Positions 49,995 to 58,824 of a stretch of 64,000 bases of DNA are shown piece after piece. A program made the translations under genes and the position numbers. Below the pieces are notes generated by a model that was not told the origin of the DNA, made no database searches, and saw only the letters and a program-made list of their open reading frames with translations. How positions within the stretch are numbered: the first letter of the stretch is position 1; the number at the start of each line of letters is the position of its first letter. The DNA comes from Dehalococcoidia bacterium (lineage in GTDB: Bacteria > Chloroflexota > Dehalococcoidia > Tepidiformales > Tepidiformaceae), in NCBI GenBank assembly GCA_022824925.1, contig JAJDYW010000040.1:1-64000 (forward strand). The letters are read 5' to 3'.

Positions 49995-51164
49995 ATGATT
50001 CTCGGTCTGGGAACCGTCCCGTTGACGTCCGTCGCCCAAGCCCGCCGCGAGGCGAAGCGCAAGCTGCCCCGCTCCATCTACTGGTACACCGAGGCCGGCA
50101 CCGAGCTTCGCCGCACCGTCCGCGACAACCGCGACGGCTTCAAGGAGATCGGCCTGCAGGCCCGCGTGCTCGATTCGCACGAGCCCCGCAAGCTCTCCAC
50201 AACCGTGCTCGGGCGCGAGATCTCGATGCCCCTGATCACGACGCCCGCCGGCTTCATCCGCATCGCCCACCCCGATGGCGAGCTGGGCGTGGCCCGCGCC
50301 GCCGAGGCCGCGGGCACGGCCGTCGGCCTCGGCATCCTCGCCAGCTACCCCATCGAGACCATCACCGCCAACGCCAGCGACGTGTGGTTCCAGCTCTACA
50401 TGCTGGGCGGGCGCGAAGGCTCGGCCGTCGCCATCGAGCGCGCGAAGGCCGCAGGCTGCCGCGTGCTCATCATCACCGTCGACTTCGCCGCCCTCTCCGG
50501 CGGCCAGGATTACCAGCGCGGCCACCCCGGCGTCCCCGACCGCGTCGATCTGCCGACCGCGCTCAAGTACGCCCCCGAGATGATCAGCAGGCCCCTCTGG
50601 GCGCTCAACTTCCTCCAGGGCGGCGTCGAGCTGCGCTTCCCAAACGCGCCCGGGAACGCCAACCTCACGGCCAGCCAGGTCGGAGCCGGCATCATGGCCC
50701 ACCCCCCCACCTGGGACGACATCGCCTGGGCCCGCAAGCAGTGGGACGGCCCCTTCGTCGTGAAGGGGATCACCTCCGTCGATGACGCCCGCCGCGCCGT
50801 CGATGAGGGCGCCGACGCCATCTCCGTTTCCAACCACGGCGGCAACTCCCTCGATGGCTCCGCCGCCACCATCCGCGTCCTCCCCGAGATCGTCGACGCC
50901 GTCGGCGACAACCTCGAGGTGCTGCTCGATGGCGGCGTGCGCCGCGGCAGCGACGTCGTGAAGGCGGTCGCCCTCGGAGCGAAGGCCGTCATGGTCGGCC
51001 GTCCGTACATCTGGGCGCTGGCCGCCGGCGGCGAGCAGGGCGTCCGCCAGATCCTCGAGGTCTACCGTCAGGGTATCGCCGGAACGCTCACCCTCCTCAA
51101 CTGCCCCTCCGTCGAGGACCTCAACCCCTCGCACCTCCGCATGCCCCCCGGCTTCAATCCCTAG
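49995..51164 (+). CDS. FMN-dependent alpha-hydroxy-acid dehydrogenase, MftD-like
   Basis: The 389-residue FMN enzyme of the lactate/glycolate oxidase family starts at ATG 49995 (AGGAGG six bases upstream; the track's TTG start is rejected). It has the TTPAGFIRIAHPDGE loop, catalytic-base region VSNHGGNSLDGS (His), and the C-terminal FMN-phosphate motif LLDGGVRRGSDVVKA. The pattern PTWDDIAWARKQWDGPFVVKG is like MftD of mycofactocin synthesis, as I recall it, but no other mycofactocin gene lies in the window. It follows the tRNA by 35 bases. Confidence 0.85.
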   Translation: MILGLGTVPLTSVAQARREAKRKLPRSIYWYTEAGTELRRTVRDNRDGFKEIGLQARVLDSHEPRKLSTTVLGREISMPLITTPAGFIRIAHPDGELGVARAAEAAGTAVGLGILASYPIETITANASDVWFQLYMLGGREGSAVAIERAKAAGCRVLIITVDFAALSGGQDYQRGHPGVPDRVDLPTALKYAPEMISRPLWALNFLQGGVELRFPNAPGNANLTASQVGAGIMAHPPTWDDIAWARKQWDGPFVVKGITSVDDARRAVDEGADAISVSNHGGNSLDGSAATIRVLPEIVDAVGDNLEVLLDGGVRRGSDVVKAVALGAKAVMVGRPYIWALAAGGEQGVRQILEVYRQGIAGTLTLLNCPSVEDLNPSHLRMPPGFNP

Positions 51165-51192
51165 GGACTGCCTGCCCGGCCGCCTGGCCCGC

Positions 51193-52587
51193 CTAGCCCA
51201 GCCGCACGTTGTCGCCCGGCTGTACGTCGATCGGGGTCTTGCGGCTGCGCGCGATCTGCAGCACCAGCAGCAGCGGCAGGAAGCGCCCGATGAGGATCGT
51301 GATCATCACCACGATCGTCGCCGCCGTGCCCAGCGCCGGCGTGATCCCTGCCGACCACCCCACCGTCCCCACCGCCGACGACGTCTCGTAGAGCACGTCG
51401 ATGAAGGGGTGGCTCGTCGTGCGCAGCAGGATCATCGCCACCACGAAGTGCACGGCGGCGAAGGCGAACGCGATCCCCACGGCCTGCCGGATGACGGCCT
51501 GCGGCAGCCGCCGCCCGAATGCGATCACGTCGTCGCGGCCCCGCAGCGCGGCGATCGTGCCCGCTACCAGCACCGCCAGCGTGCCCAGCTTCAGGCCGCC
51601 CGCCGGGGACCCCGCCGCCCCTCCCACCAGCATCAGCACCGACTCGAACAGCTTCGTGTGCTCGTGCAGCAGCCCGGACTCGACGGCGCTGAAGCCCGAG
51701 ACCCACATGGAGGCCTGGAAGAGCGCCAGCACGGGCCGGTCGCTCTCCGCCACGGTGGCGAGGGTGTCCGTGTTCGTCCACTCGGCGATGCCGATGAAGA
51801 GCGCGCTTCCCCCCACGACCGCCACCGCCGCCGTGAGCACCATCTTCGCGTCGAGCGACATGCGCCGCGGGTCCAGCTTCAGGACCCCCAGGATGACGGG
51901 CACCGCCCCCAGCGAGCCCGCAAGGCAGAGGATGATCATGGGGATCAGCACCGCCGGGTCGTCGGCAAAGGGGCGCATGTCTTCCCCCGTCACGTTGAAG
52001 CCGGCCACGTTGAAGGCCGAGATCGCGTGGAAGATGGCCCACCACACGCTCCGCGCCACCGGCACCCCCGCGCTGATGAACCCGCCGAAGAGGGCGAGCG
52101 CCCCCAGCACCTCGAAGGTGACCGTGTAGATGACGATCGTGCGCACGAACGAGACGGACTCGCGCATGCTCGGGGCGCCGTAGTAGAGCCGCATCAGGTT
52201 GCGGTCGCGCAGCCCCAGGTTGCGGCCCAGCACCCAGAGGATGATCCCCATCCCCGCCATGTAGCCGAGTCCGCCGATCTGGATGAGCGCGAGGATCACC
52301 GCCTCGCCGAAGTGGCTCCAGTGCGTCTGCGTCTCGACCACCACGAGGCCGGTCACGCAGATCGCCGAGATCGCCGTGAACAGCGACTCCAGCACCGTCG
52401 GCTGCTCGCCGCTGTAGGAGATGGGCAGGTGCAGGAGGGGCGTCGCGATGAGCAGGATCAGCGCGAAACCGACGAGGAGGCGGATGCTGCCCGAGCCGAA
52501 GGGCCGGGAGCGGGTCGGCGCCTCGAGGCTGATGGTGCGCGAGCCCATCAAGCGCCGTCGCACCGTGCGCCGCGCGGTCATGCGCAT
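51193..52587 (-). CDS. trkH: TrkH/KtrB-type potassium transporter subunit
   Basis: The 464-residue membrane protein belongs to the Trk/Ktr superfamily with four M1-P-M2 repeats. Filter-like segments are visible: SAICVTGL, HAISAFNVAGFN, SMWVSGFSAVESG and SSAVGTVGWSAGI. It imports K+ driven by the membrane potential. A KTN-domain partner (TrkA/KtrA) is not in the window. The start is ATG at 52587 or the second ATG at 52581. It probably belongs to a minus-strand run after ppk1 and the small unknown gene. Confidence 0.9.
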   Translation of the reverse strand: MRMTARRTVRRRLMGSRTISLEAPTRSRPFGSGSIRLLVGFALILLIATPLLHLPISYSGEQPTVLESLFTAISAICVTGLVVVETQTHWSHFGEAVILALIQIGGLGYMAGMGIILWVLGRNLGLRDRNLMRLYYGAPSMRESVSFVRTIVIYTVTFEVLGALALFGGFISAGVPVARSVWWAIFHAISAFNVAGFNVTGEDMRPFADDPAVLIPMIILCLAGSLGAVPVILGVLKLDPRRMSLDAKMVLTAAVAVVGGSALFIGIAEWTNTDTLATVAESDRPVLALFQASMWVSGFSAVESGLLHEHTKLFESVLMLVGGAAGSPAGGLKLGTLAVLVAGTIAALRGRDDVIAFGRRLPQAVIRQAVGIAFAFAAVHFVVAMILLRTTSHPFIDVLYETSSAVGTVGWSAGITPALGTAATIVVMITILIGRFLPLLLVLQIARSRKTPIDVQPGDNVRLG

Positions 52588-52628
52588 GTGCCCTCAGCGT
52601 GCGCGCGGCGGAGCGTGGGCGCAACCCG

Positions 52629-52973
52629 TCAGACCGCCGCCGGCGTCCCCGCGATTCGCGCCACCAGCCCTGCCGGCGACCCGTCCTCCACGCCCCCACC
52701 CTCGCCCGGGCGCTCCTTGGCCAGCGCAAGGAGGGCCGTCACCGGCGCGTCCAGCGCTTCCACCGGCTCCCACACCTCGATGCGGCAGCGTTCGGAAGAG
52801 CCGGACGGGCGGTGGTCGAGCAGGAGGAAGCAGGCGGCGCCGTCGCGGCAGCCCCAGAGCGCATCGCCCTCGTGCAGGCCGGCGTGCCAGCGGGGCACCT
52901 CGGGGAAGCGCGCGTGCACGGCGCCCCGGTAGCGGAACGTTCCCCCCGCGACCTCGACCGTGAGCGCATCCAT
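52629..52973 (-). CDS. Protein of unknown function, 114 residues
   Basis: Not recognised. Starts MDALTVEVAGGTFRYRG and continues with a possible small beta-rich domain (HARFPEVPRWHAGLHEGDALWGCRDGA). The C-terminal third is Pro/Gly-rich. The frame lies between ppk1 and trkH on the same strand with gaps of 66 and 41 bases. No clear Shine-Dalgarno was found. It is probably real because the region otherwise would be empty. Confidence 0.6.
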   Translation of the reverse strand: MDALTVEVAGGTFRYRGAVHARFPEVPRWHAGLHEGDALWGCRDGAACFLLLDHRPSGSSERCRIEVWEPVEALDAPVTALLALAKERPGEGGGVEDGSPAGLVARIAGTPAAV

Positions 52974-53039
52974 CGCCCCGAGGGTGGCCGTTGCCTGTGA
53001 ACGTCCGGTGAACCGCCGCTGAGACTCGCGGTGGGCGCC

Positions 53040-54923
53040 CTACAGCGGGGCCAGCTGCGCGTTGTGCTCGCCGCCCCAGCGCGGCTCGTGTGTCCCGTCG
53101 GGCAGCATCGTGAAGGCGTTCACGTCGTCCGCCATCTGCCCCAGCAGCAGGTCCACGATGCGCTCCGCGATGGCGGCATCGAGCACCGGGAAGATCAGCT
53201 CGATGCGCTCCTCGAAGTTCCGCGGCATCCAGTCCGCGCTCCCCGCCCAGACCTCCCAGCTCCCCCCCGAACGGAAGGCGGCCACGCGCGCGTGCTCCAG
53301 GAAGCGCCCCACAATGCTCCGCATCTCGAAACGGTCGTCGTGCTGCGTGAGCGTGCTGCGCGCGATCACGTCGACCTGCGCCCCCGCATCCGCCGCCTCT
53401 CCCAGCGCCTCGAACACCGCCGGGTCGGTCAGGTGGTTCATCTTCAGGATGACGTGCCCCTCGGGGTGCGCCTCCGCGCGGATGCGCTCCAGCATCGTCT
53501 CGCGGGCGTCCACCCCGTACCGCATCCGCTCCAGCCGCGGCGGGACGCCGTTCTCCAGCGCCGCGAAGAACTCCCAGGCGTCGCTGGCCAGCTCGGGGTT
53601 CGAGCTGAAGAACGAGAAGTCGGTGTAGAGGCGCCCGTTCATGGGGTTGTAGTTGCCCGTGCTCAGGTGCGTGTAGCCCCGCCCCGCCCGCCGGATGTAG
53701 AGCGCCTTCGCATGCACCTTGAAGCCCAGCGGCAGCGGCAGGATGCGGATCCCCGCCGCCCGGAAGAGCAGGCTCCAGTGCAGGTTCTGGAGCTCGTCGA
53801 AGCGGGCCCGGCCCTCCAGCAGCACGGCCACGTCCTTGCCCGCCTCCGCCGCCCGCATGAGCGCTTCCGCGATCGGGTTGCGCGCCCCCAGCCGGTAGAG
53901 ACTGATGCGGATCTGGTCCACCTCCGGGTCGAGCGCGGCGCGGTCCACGAAGCGCTCCACCGCCCCGTAGTCGTCCAGCGGGTGGTAGAACGCCACGTCC
54001 TGCCCGTCGAGCATCCCGAAGGGGTCCGCCTCGAAGTCCGGCGCCCCGCGCGGCTCGACCGGCGCATAGCGCAGGGGCGTCGGGTTCGCCTGCGGCGGGT
54101 CCTCCCCGATGAGGATGTTCAGGTAACGGTGGTCCAGCGGCGGCGAGAGGCGGAAGGCCGCCTCTTCCGGCAGGCCGAGCGCGTCCCGTACCTCGGCCAC
54201 CCAGGGGAAGGCGCGCTCCACCTCCAGGCGCGTCGCCGGCCCCTCCGGGCGGTCTTCGATCGCCTGCGCGAGGTCGTCCCAGTCGACGCGCTGCACGTCC
54301 AGGTCCGCCAGCCGCGTGATGCGCATCTCGTACATCGGCAGGTCTTCCGGCAGGAACAGGTCGCTGCGCAGGCGCACGAGCGGCCCCAGCCGCACGAACG
54401 CCCCCGCCCGCCCCGGCACGGCCAGCAGCCGTGGCAGCGAGTCGGGCAACCGCACGAGGTAATCCAGCGACTCACGCCCCGCCGCCAGGTAGAGGGCGCT
54501 GCTCGAGAGCCCCGAGATCGCGTCCGGGTCGAGCAGGTCCGCCCGTGGCGACGCCTCTTCCGCCAGGTACGCGCCGAAGTAGCTCCGCTCCAGCGGCGTC
54601 AGCTCGCCCGGCTCCAGCAGCAGGAACCCGATCTCCGTCAGGTCGTGCCGCAGCCGCTCGTGGATCTCCGTGGCCAGCAGGGCGCTCTCGTAGGCCTCAG
54701 CGAGCACGGTGCGGTACTCGTCCTGCTCCTGCCGCCCGCCGCTGCGCTCCCGTTCGAACACCCCGTAGATGCGCGCCGCGAAGAACTCGTCCAGGTTCGA
54801 GGCGAAGATCGAGAGAAAGCGCAGCTTCTCCAGCAGGGGCACGTCGTCGCGCGTCGCCTGCAGCAGCACGCGGTGGTTGAAGCGCAGCCAGGATCGCTCT
54901 CGCGAGAGGATGGTCGATACCAC
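53040..54923 (-). CDS. ppk: Polyphosphate kinase 1
   Basis: PPK1 builds polyphosphate from ATP. The 627-residue protein is slightly short for the family (about 690). N-terminal SWLRFNHRVLLQA and FLSIFASNLDEFF are typical. The autophosphorylated histidine is in FKVHAKALYI, followed by STGNYNPMNGRLYTDFSFF; the C-terminal domain has SADWMPRNFEERIE. Start: GTG with AGGGGAAG six bases upstream. It is divergent from a CYTH-CHAD gene with an 88-base gap. Confidence 0.95.
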   Translation of the reverse strand: MVSTILSRERSWLRFNHRVLLQATRDDVPLLEKLRFLSIFASNLDEFFAARIYGVFERERSGGRQEQDEYRTVLAEAYESALLATEIHERLRHDLTEIGFLLLEPGELTPLERSYFGAYLAEEASPRADLLDPDAISGLSSSALYLAAGRESLDYLVRLPDSLPRLLAVPGRAGAFVRLGPLVRLRSDLFLPEDLPMYEMRITRLADLDVQRVDWDDLAQAIEDRPEGPATRLEVERAFPWVAEVRDALGLPEEAAFRLSPPLDHRYLNILIGEDPPQANPTPLRYAPVEPRGAPDFEADPFGMLDGQDVAFYHPLDDYGAVERFVDRAALDPEVDQIRISLYRLGARNPIAEALMRAAEAGKDVAVLLEGRARFDELQNLHWSLLFRAAGIRILPLPLGFKVHAKALYIRRAGRGYTHLSTGNYNPMNGRLYTDFSFFSSNPELASDAWEFFAALENGVPPRLERMRYGVDARETMLERIRAEAHPEGHVILKMNHLTDPAVFEALGEAADAGAQVDVIARSTLTQHDDRFEMRSIVGRFLEHARVAAFRSGGSWEVWAGSADWMPRNFEERIELIFPVLDAAIAERIVDLLLGQMADDVNAFTMLPDGTHEPRWGGEHNAQLAPL

Positions 54924-55011
54924 GTCGTCTTCCCCTGTCAGGGAACGGGTCCGTCGTTAACGTCCCGTGTGCGAGGGCAGGCCCCCCGCCACGAGTTACG
55001 ATACAACCCCC

Positions 55012-56574
55012 ATGACGGAACGGGCCGCCTTTATGGAAACCGAGTGGCAGTTCGTCGCCGACGACCTTGCCGCCGTCCGCGAGTGGCTCGAAAACGAAGC
55101 CCCCGACCCCTTCAGCGTCTGCGCCGAGCCGGAGCGCACCCAGGACGACGAGTACTGGGACACCGGCGGCTGGCTGGTCTGGCGCGCGGGTTTCGCCTGC
55201 CGGGTTCGCCGGCAGGGCGAGTCCGCCGAGCTCACGCTCAAGGAGCTCTCAGGCGGCGAGGCGAACCTTCGCCGCCGCCGCGAGTTGAACGAGCCCATCG
55301 CCGGCCCTGGCGGCCTCGATGGGGCCATCGCCCGTTCCGGTGGCGATGCCAGCCGGCTCCTCCGACGTCTGGCCGGACCCCACACCCTGCGCCCCGTCGC
55401 CTCCCTCACCACCCACCGCACCACCCTCTCGCTCGCCGACGCCGACGGTCCCCTTGGCACGATCGCCCTCGACCGCACGACCGTCGGCCAGGGCTGGCGT
55501 GCGCACGACCTCCTGCGCGTCGAGGTCGAAGTCGGCGAAGGCGACCTCGATCGCGCCGCACCCTTCGTGACTGCCCTGCGCGATGGCGCCGGTCTCCGTC
55601 CGGCGCTCTCGGGCAAGCTGGCGGCCGCACTCGCCGCGGCGGGCGCCTCCCCCGGCTGGGAGCCCCGCCCCCTCGGCCCCATGACCTTCGACCGTGAGAG
55701 CACACTGGGCGAGGTCGCCTATGCGATCCTGCGGCGGGAGTACCTCCACTTTGTGCAGCACGAGCCGGTCGCCCGCCTCGGCGAGGACGTCGAGGGCGTC
55801 CACCAGATGCGCGTCTCCGCCCGGCGCCTGCGGGCCGCCATCGAGACCTTCCGTGAGGCGCTGCCCGCCGGGCTCGTTGCGCAAGCGGGAGAGCTGCGGT
55901 GGTTCACGCACGCCCTTGGCGATATGCGTGACCTCGATGTCCAGCGCGAGCGGCTCGCGCGCCTGGCGTCGCCGGTCGATCCGAAGGCCGTCGCCGCCCT
56001 CGATGCGATCCTTCGCGAACACTACGAAGCGGCCCGCGAGGCCATGCTCGCCGCCCTCGACTCCAAGCGTTATGTCGCAATGGTGGACAGCCTGGACGAA
56101 CCCCTGCGGGCGGGCGTCGTCGGCGACAAGGGGGACGGCCTCGCCCTGGAGTCGGCTCCGGGCCTGATCCGGGCCTGGCGCCGACGCGTGAGGCGGGCGG
56201 GGGACGCCATCGAGGCGAACACGCCCCACGAGGCCTACCACCAGCTCCGCCTGAAGACGAAGGCGCTGCGCTACGCGATCGAGTTCTTCGCCCCCCTCTA
56301 CGGCGAGCCGGCGGAGGCCTACGGCCGCCAGATGGCCAGGCTGCAGAGGCTCCTCGGCGACCACCAGGACGCGATCGTGGCGGCAGATCTCTACCAGCGG
56401 CTGGCCTCGGACGAGGGCGAACGGCTGGGCCGCTCCGGGGTTCGCGCGGCCAGGGAGCTCGCCGCCAACGCCGCCGCCGAGGCCGAGGGCTACCGCTGGA
56501 AGTTCCCCAAGCGCTACGCCCGCCTCCGGGGCCGCGCCTGGAAGGGCCTCCGCGCCGCCATGCTCAATTCGTGA
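55012..56574 (+). CDS. CYTH-CHAD domain protein
   Basis: The 520-residue protein has an N-terminal CYTH (triphosphate tunnel) domain of about 210 residues and a C-terminal CHAD domain (about 225-510) rich in conserved His and Arg, as in QHEPVARLGEDVEGVHQMRVS and HEAYHQLRLKTKALRYAIEF. CHAD binds polyphosphate; CYTH enzymes hydrolyse tripolyphosphate. The usual ExExK near the start appears as E9-x-E11-x-Q13 (METEWQF), so catalysis may be altered. The start ATG at 55012 lies 9 bases after TACGAT; the track's upstream start is rejected. It sits between ppk1 and ppx. Confidence 0.93.
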   Translation: MTERAAFMETEWQFVADDLAAVREWLENEAPDPFSVCAEPERTQDDEYWDTGGWLVWRAGFACRVRRQGESAELTLKELSGGEANLRRRRELNEPIAGPGGLDGAIARSGGDASRLLRRLAGPHTLRPVASLTTHRTTLSLADADGPLGTIALDRTTVGQGWRAHDLLRVEVEVGEGDLDRAAPFVTALRDGAGLRPALSGKLAAALAAAGASPGWEPRPLGPMTFDRESTLGEVAYAILRREYLHFVQHEPVARLGEDVEGVHQMRVSARRLRAAIETFREALPAGLVAQAGELRWFTHALGDMRDLDVQRERLARLASPVDPKAVAALDAILREHYEAAREAMLAALDSKRYVAMVDSLDEPLRAGVVGDKGDGLALESAPGLIRAWRRRVRRAGDAIEANTPHEAYHQLRLKTKALRYAIEFFAPLYGEPAEAYGRQMARLQRLLGDHQDAIVAADLYQRLASDEGERLGRSGVRAARELAANAAAEAEGYRWKFPKRYARLRGRAWKGLRAAMLNS

Positions 56575-56621
56575 ACGCCTGTTAACAATTCCCCGACCAT
56601 GACTCCATATGCTAGTAGTCG

Positions 56622-58007
56622 ATGGGAGCCTTCCCAGCTAGTCCTGTCGCTACTGCCGCCCTCGATCGCGGGGCATTCGCCCCTCCCCGGTCCCGCCAAC
56701 CAGTCGCCATCGTCGACCTCGGATCCAACTCCGCTCGCGTCGTCGTCATCGAACGTCCCGTTCCGGGCATCCTCGAGACCATCGCCGAGGAACGCCGCGA
56801 TCTGCGCCTCGCCACCGAGCTCGACGAGCGCTCGCGGCTGAGCGAGCGCGGTATCGCCACCACCATCGACGCCGTCGCTGAGTTCGCCGCCTTCGCCCGC
56901 GAGGCCGGCGCCGGCGCCATCAACGTCGTCGCCACCGCCGCCATCCGCTCCGCCGAGAACCGGGAAGAGCTGCTCGCCCGCGTTCACGCCGAGCTCGGTA
57001 TTGCCATCGAGGTGCTCGACGGCGCCGAGGAAGCGCAATTCGCCGCGATGGGCGCCCTCCACGGGCTCCCCATCCGCTCCGGCGTCGTCGTCGATGTCGG
57101 CGGCGGCAGCACCGAGGTGGCGCGCGTCCTCGCGGGCTCCATCGTCGGCGCCTGGAGCTTCCCCCTCGGCGCCCTCGGCGCCAGCGCCGCCTGGCTCACC
57201 GACGACCCGCCCACGCGCAAGCAGCTCAAGGCCATGCGCCGCATGGTCGCTCGCACCCTCGCCGAGCGTGCGCCCGGCGGCCTCGGCCCCGGCGAGCAGC
57301 TCATCGCCACGGGCGGCAGCGCCCGCACCCTTGCCCGCCTCGCCCAGCGCCAGGCCGGCTACCCGCTGCCCCTCCTGCACGGCTACTTGCTCGAGCGGAG
57401 CGCCCTGCGCCGCGTGAGCTCGTTCCTTGCCGGCCACAGCGCCGCCGAGCGCTGCGAGATCGACGGCGTCCGCGCGGGCCGCGCCGACTCCATCGTCGGC
57501 GGCGCCGTCATCCTCGAGGAGATGATGCGCCACCTCGGCGCCGATCGCCTCACCATCGCCGCCGGCGGCGTGCGCGAGGGCGTCGCCATGCGCGCCTTCG
57601 GCGAGGCCGTCCCCCAGCCCCGCATGGTGCGAGCCGCCTCGGTCGAGGCGTTTCTGCGCTCCGGCGGCCTCTGGGACGAAGAGGGCATGGAGGCCCGCGC
57701 GGGCCTCGCCGACCAGCTCTCCCCGGAGGCCATCGACGACCCCTTCAGCGAGCTGCTCGAGGCCGCCCGGCTCGCCGCCATGCTCCGTACTCTCGGCGAA
57801 GCCCGGGGCGGGGAGGCCCCCGGCGCCCGCACCACGGCCGCGCTGCTCGCCGCAGACCTCGCCGGCTTCGACCACGCCATGCTCGCCCGCATCGCCGCCA
57901 TCCTCCACGACAGCGACGGCGACAAGGAGGGCGCGAAGCCCTACCTCGCCCTCCTCCCGACCTCCGAAGAGCCCGCCCTCCGCCGCTACGGCGCCCTTCT
58001 CCGCTAA
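56622..58007 (+). CDS. ppx: Exopolyphosphatase / guanosine pentaphosphatase (Ppx/GppA)
   Basis: The 461-residue protein has the ASKHA fold: VDLGSNSARVVVIER near residue 30, VATAAIRSAENREELL, VVDVGGGSTEVARV near 150, and LIATGGSARTLARL, with a C-terminal region of HD-like helices. It removes phosphate from polyphosphate ends or from pppGpp. The first 25 residues look extra relative to the family; a later in-frame start cannot be excluded. TATGCT lies 8 bases before this ATG. It follows CYTH-CHAD by 47 bases. Confidence 0.92.
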   Translation: MGAFPASPVATAALDRGAFAPPRSRQPVAIVDLGSNSARVVVIERPVPGILETIAEERRDLRLATELDERSRLSERGIATTIDAVAEFAAFAREAGAGAINVVATAAIRSAENREELLARVHAELGIAIEVLDGAEEAQFAAMGALHGLPIRSGVVVDVGGGSTEVARVLAGSIVGAWSFPLGALGASAAWLTDDPPTRKQLKAMRRMVARTLAERAPGGLGPGEQLIATGGSARTLARLAQRQAGYPLPLLHGYLLERSALRRVSSFLAGHSAAERCEIDGVRAGRADSIVGGAVILEEMMRHLGADRLTIAAGGVREGVAMRAFGEAVPQPRMVRAASVEAFLRSGGLWDEEGMEARAGLADQLSPEAIDDPFSELLEAARLAAMLRTLGEARGGEAPGARTTAALLAADLAGFDHAMLARIAAILHDSDGDKEGAKPYLALLPTSEEPALRRYGALLR

Positions 58008-58034
58008 CCCCCGTCCCCACCCGGCAGATATGGC

Positions 58035-58060
58035 GAAGGCGCCCCGCAAGGGACGCCTTC
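58035..58060. terminator. Hairpin between ppx and the convergent exported-protein gene
   Basis: GAAGGCG (58035-58041) pairs with CGCCTTC (58054-58060), with an inner CCC/GGG stem and a GCAA loop after one C-A mismatch. It lies 28 bases after the ppx stop and 45 bases from the stop of the opposing gene. It is a plausible bidirectional terminator. Confidence 0.6.
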
Positions 58061-58104
58061 TGGTTGGCGCTGGGCGGAGGGAGGGGGCACTCCGCCCGCG
58101 CCGG

Positions 58105-58677
58105 CTAGCGCTGGCTCCAGCGGCCCTTGAAGCCGCCGTGGCGGCCACGGAAGCCGTCCTCGCGCTCGGGCCGCTCCCCGGACTCGATGGCCGTCCGCCA
58201 CGCATCCGCCTTCTCCTCGCTGATCTTGCCCGCTTCGACGGCCGCGTCGATGTGGTCCAGCGCGGCCTGCTGCCAGTCCGCCTTCAGCTCTTCCAGCGAC
58301 GTCCCCTCGGCGAAGCCCCTATATCTGAAGGGGTGACCACCCCAGCGCTTGCCGCGCCACTCGCCCGAATCGACTCGCGTCCTGAGCGTCTCTGCCTGCT
58401 CTTCCGTGATGGTGCCGGCCTCGAGCGCATCGTTTACCCGGTCGAGCGCGACTTGCCGGAACGCGGCTTCGAGCTCCTCCACGGTCACGCCCAGTTCCTC
58501 GGCCAGGGCAGCGCGATACTCCTCCCTGCGCTCCTGTCTCGTTTCCCCGGCCGTCGCCGAGCCGTCACGTTCCTCTCCGTCGCCGCCACCCTCCGCGAGG
58601 ACGACGCCGACGCCCAGCGCCGCGAACACCATTCCGATGATTCCGGCCACCACCCGGGACCTCATCCGAAGACTCAT
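58105..58677 (-). CDS. Exported or membrane-anchored protein with two helical repeats
   Basis: The start is ATG 58677 (GGGAG 7 bases upstream), giving 190 residues; the track's extra 30 residues are dropped. A signal sequence or anchor at about 9-29 (VVAGIIGMVFAALGVGVVLA) is followed by an acidic stretch. Two repeats of about 35 residues follow: VALDRVNDALEAGTITEEQA and AALDHIDAAVEAGKISEEKA. The C-terminus is rich in Arg and Gly with His. I recall similar repeats in uncharacterised DUF2680-like proteins; no function is established. It is divergent from a two-component system with matching operator repeats between them, so it is a likely target of that system. Confidence 0.8.
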   Translation of the reverse strand: MSLRMRSRVVAGIIGMVFAALGVGVVLAEGGGDGEERDGSATAGETRQERREEYRAALAEELGVTVEELEAAFRQVALDRVNDALEAGTITEEQAETLRTRVDSGEWRGKRWGGHPFRYRGFAEGTSLEELKADWQQAALDHIDAAVEAGKISEEKADAWRTAIESGERPEREDGFRGRHGGFKGRWSQR

Positions 58678-58755
58678 TGCCTGCTCCCTTCCCGCTGATC
58701 TTTCTGGCAGGGCGGCGGGGTTGCCCTGCCGCGGCCCATGCTCGCAGCCGGTCTC

Positions 58756-58799
58756 TAAGGCCCCCATAAGGCGGATCCGGACGCTTTATCTAGGCCTTA
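58756..58799. promoter_or_regulatory. Two pairs of 11-bp-spaced repeats in the divergent promoter region
   Basis: TAAGGC at 58756-58761 and 58767-58772 are direct repeats 11 bases apart. GCTTTA at 58783-58788 and GCCTTA at 58794-58799, the reverse form, are also 11 bases apart. The two pairs face each other across 10 bases. An 11-base repeat is the usual geometry for tandem OmpR/PhoB-type regulators, so each pair could control one of the divergent genes. Confidence 0.65.
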
Positions 58800-58824
58800 G
58801 GCTCCGTCCGCGCAGAATGGCCCC

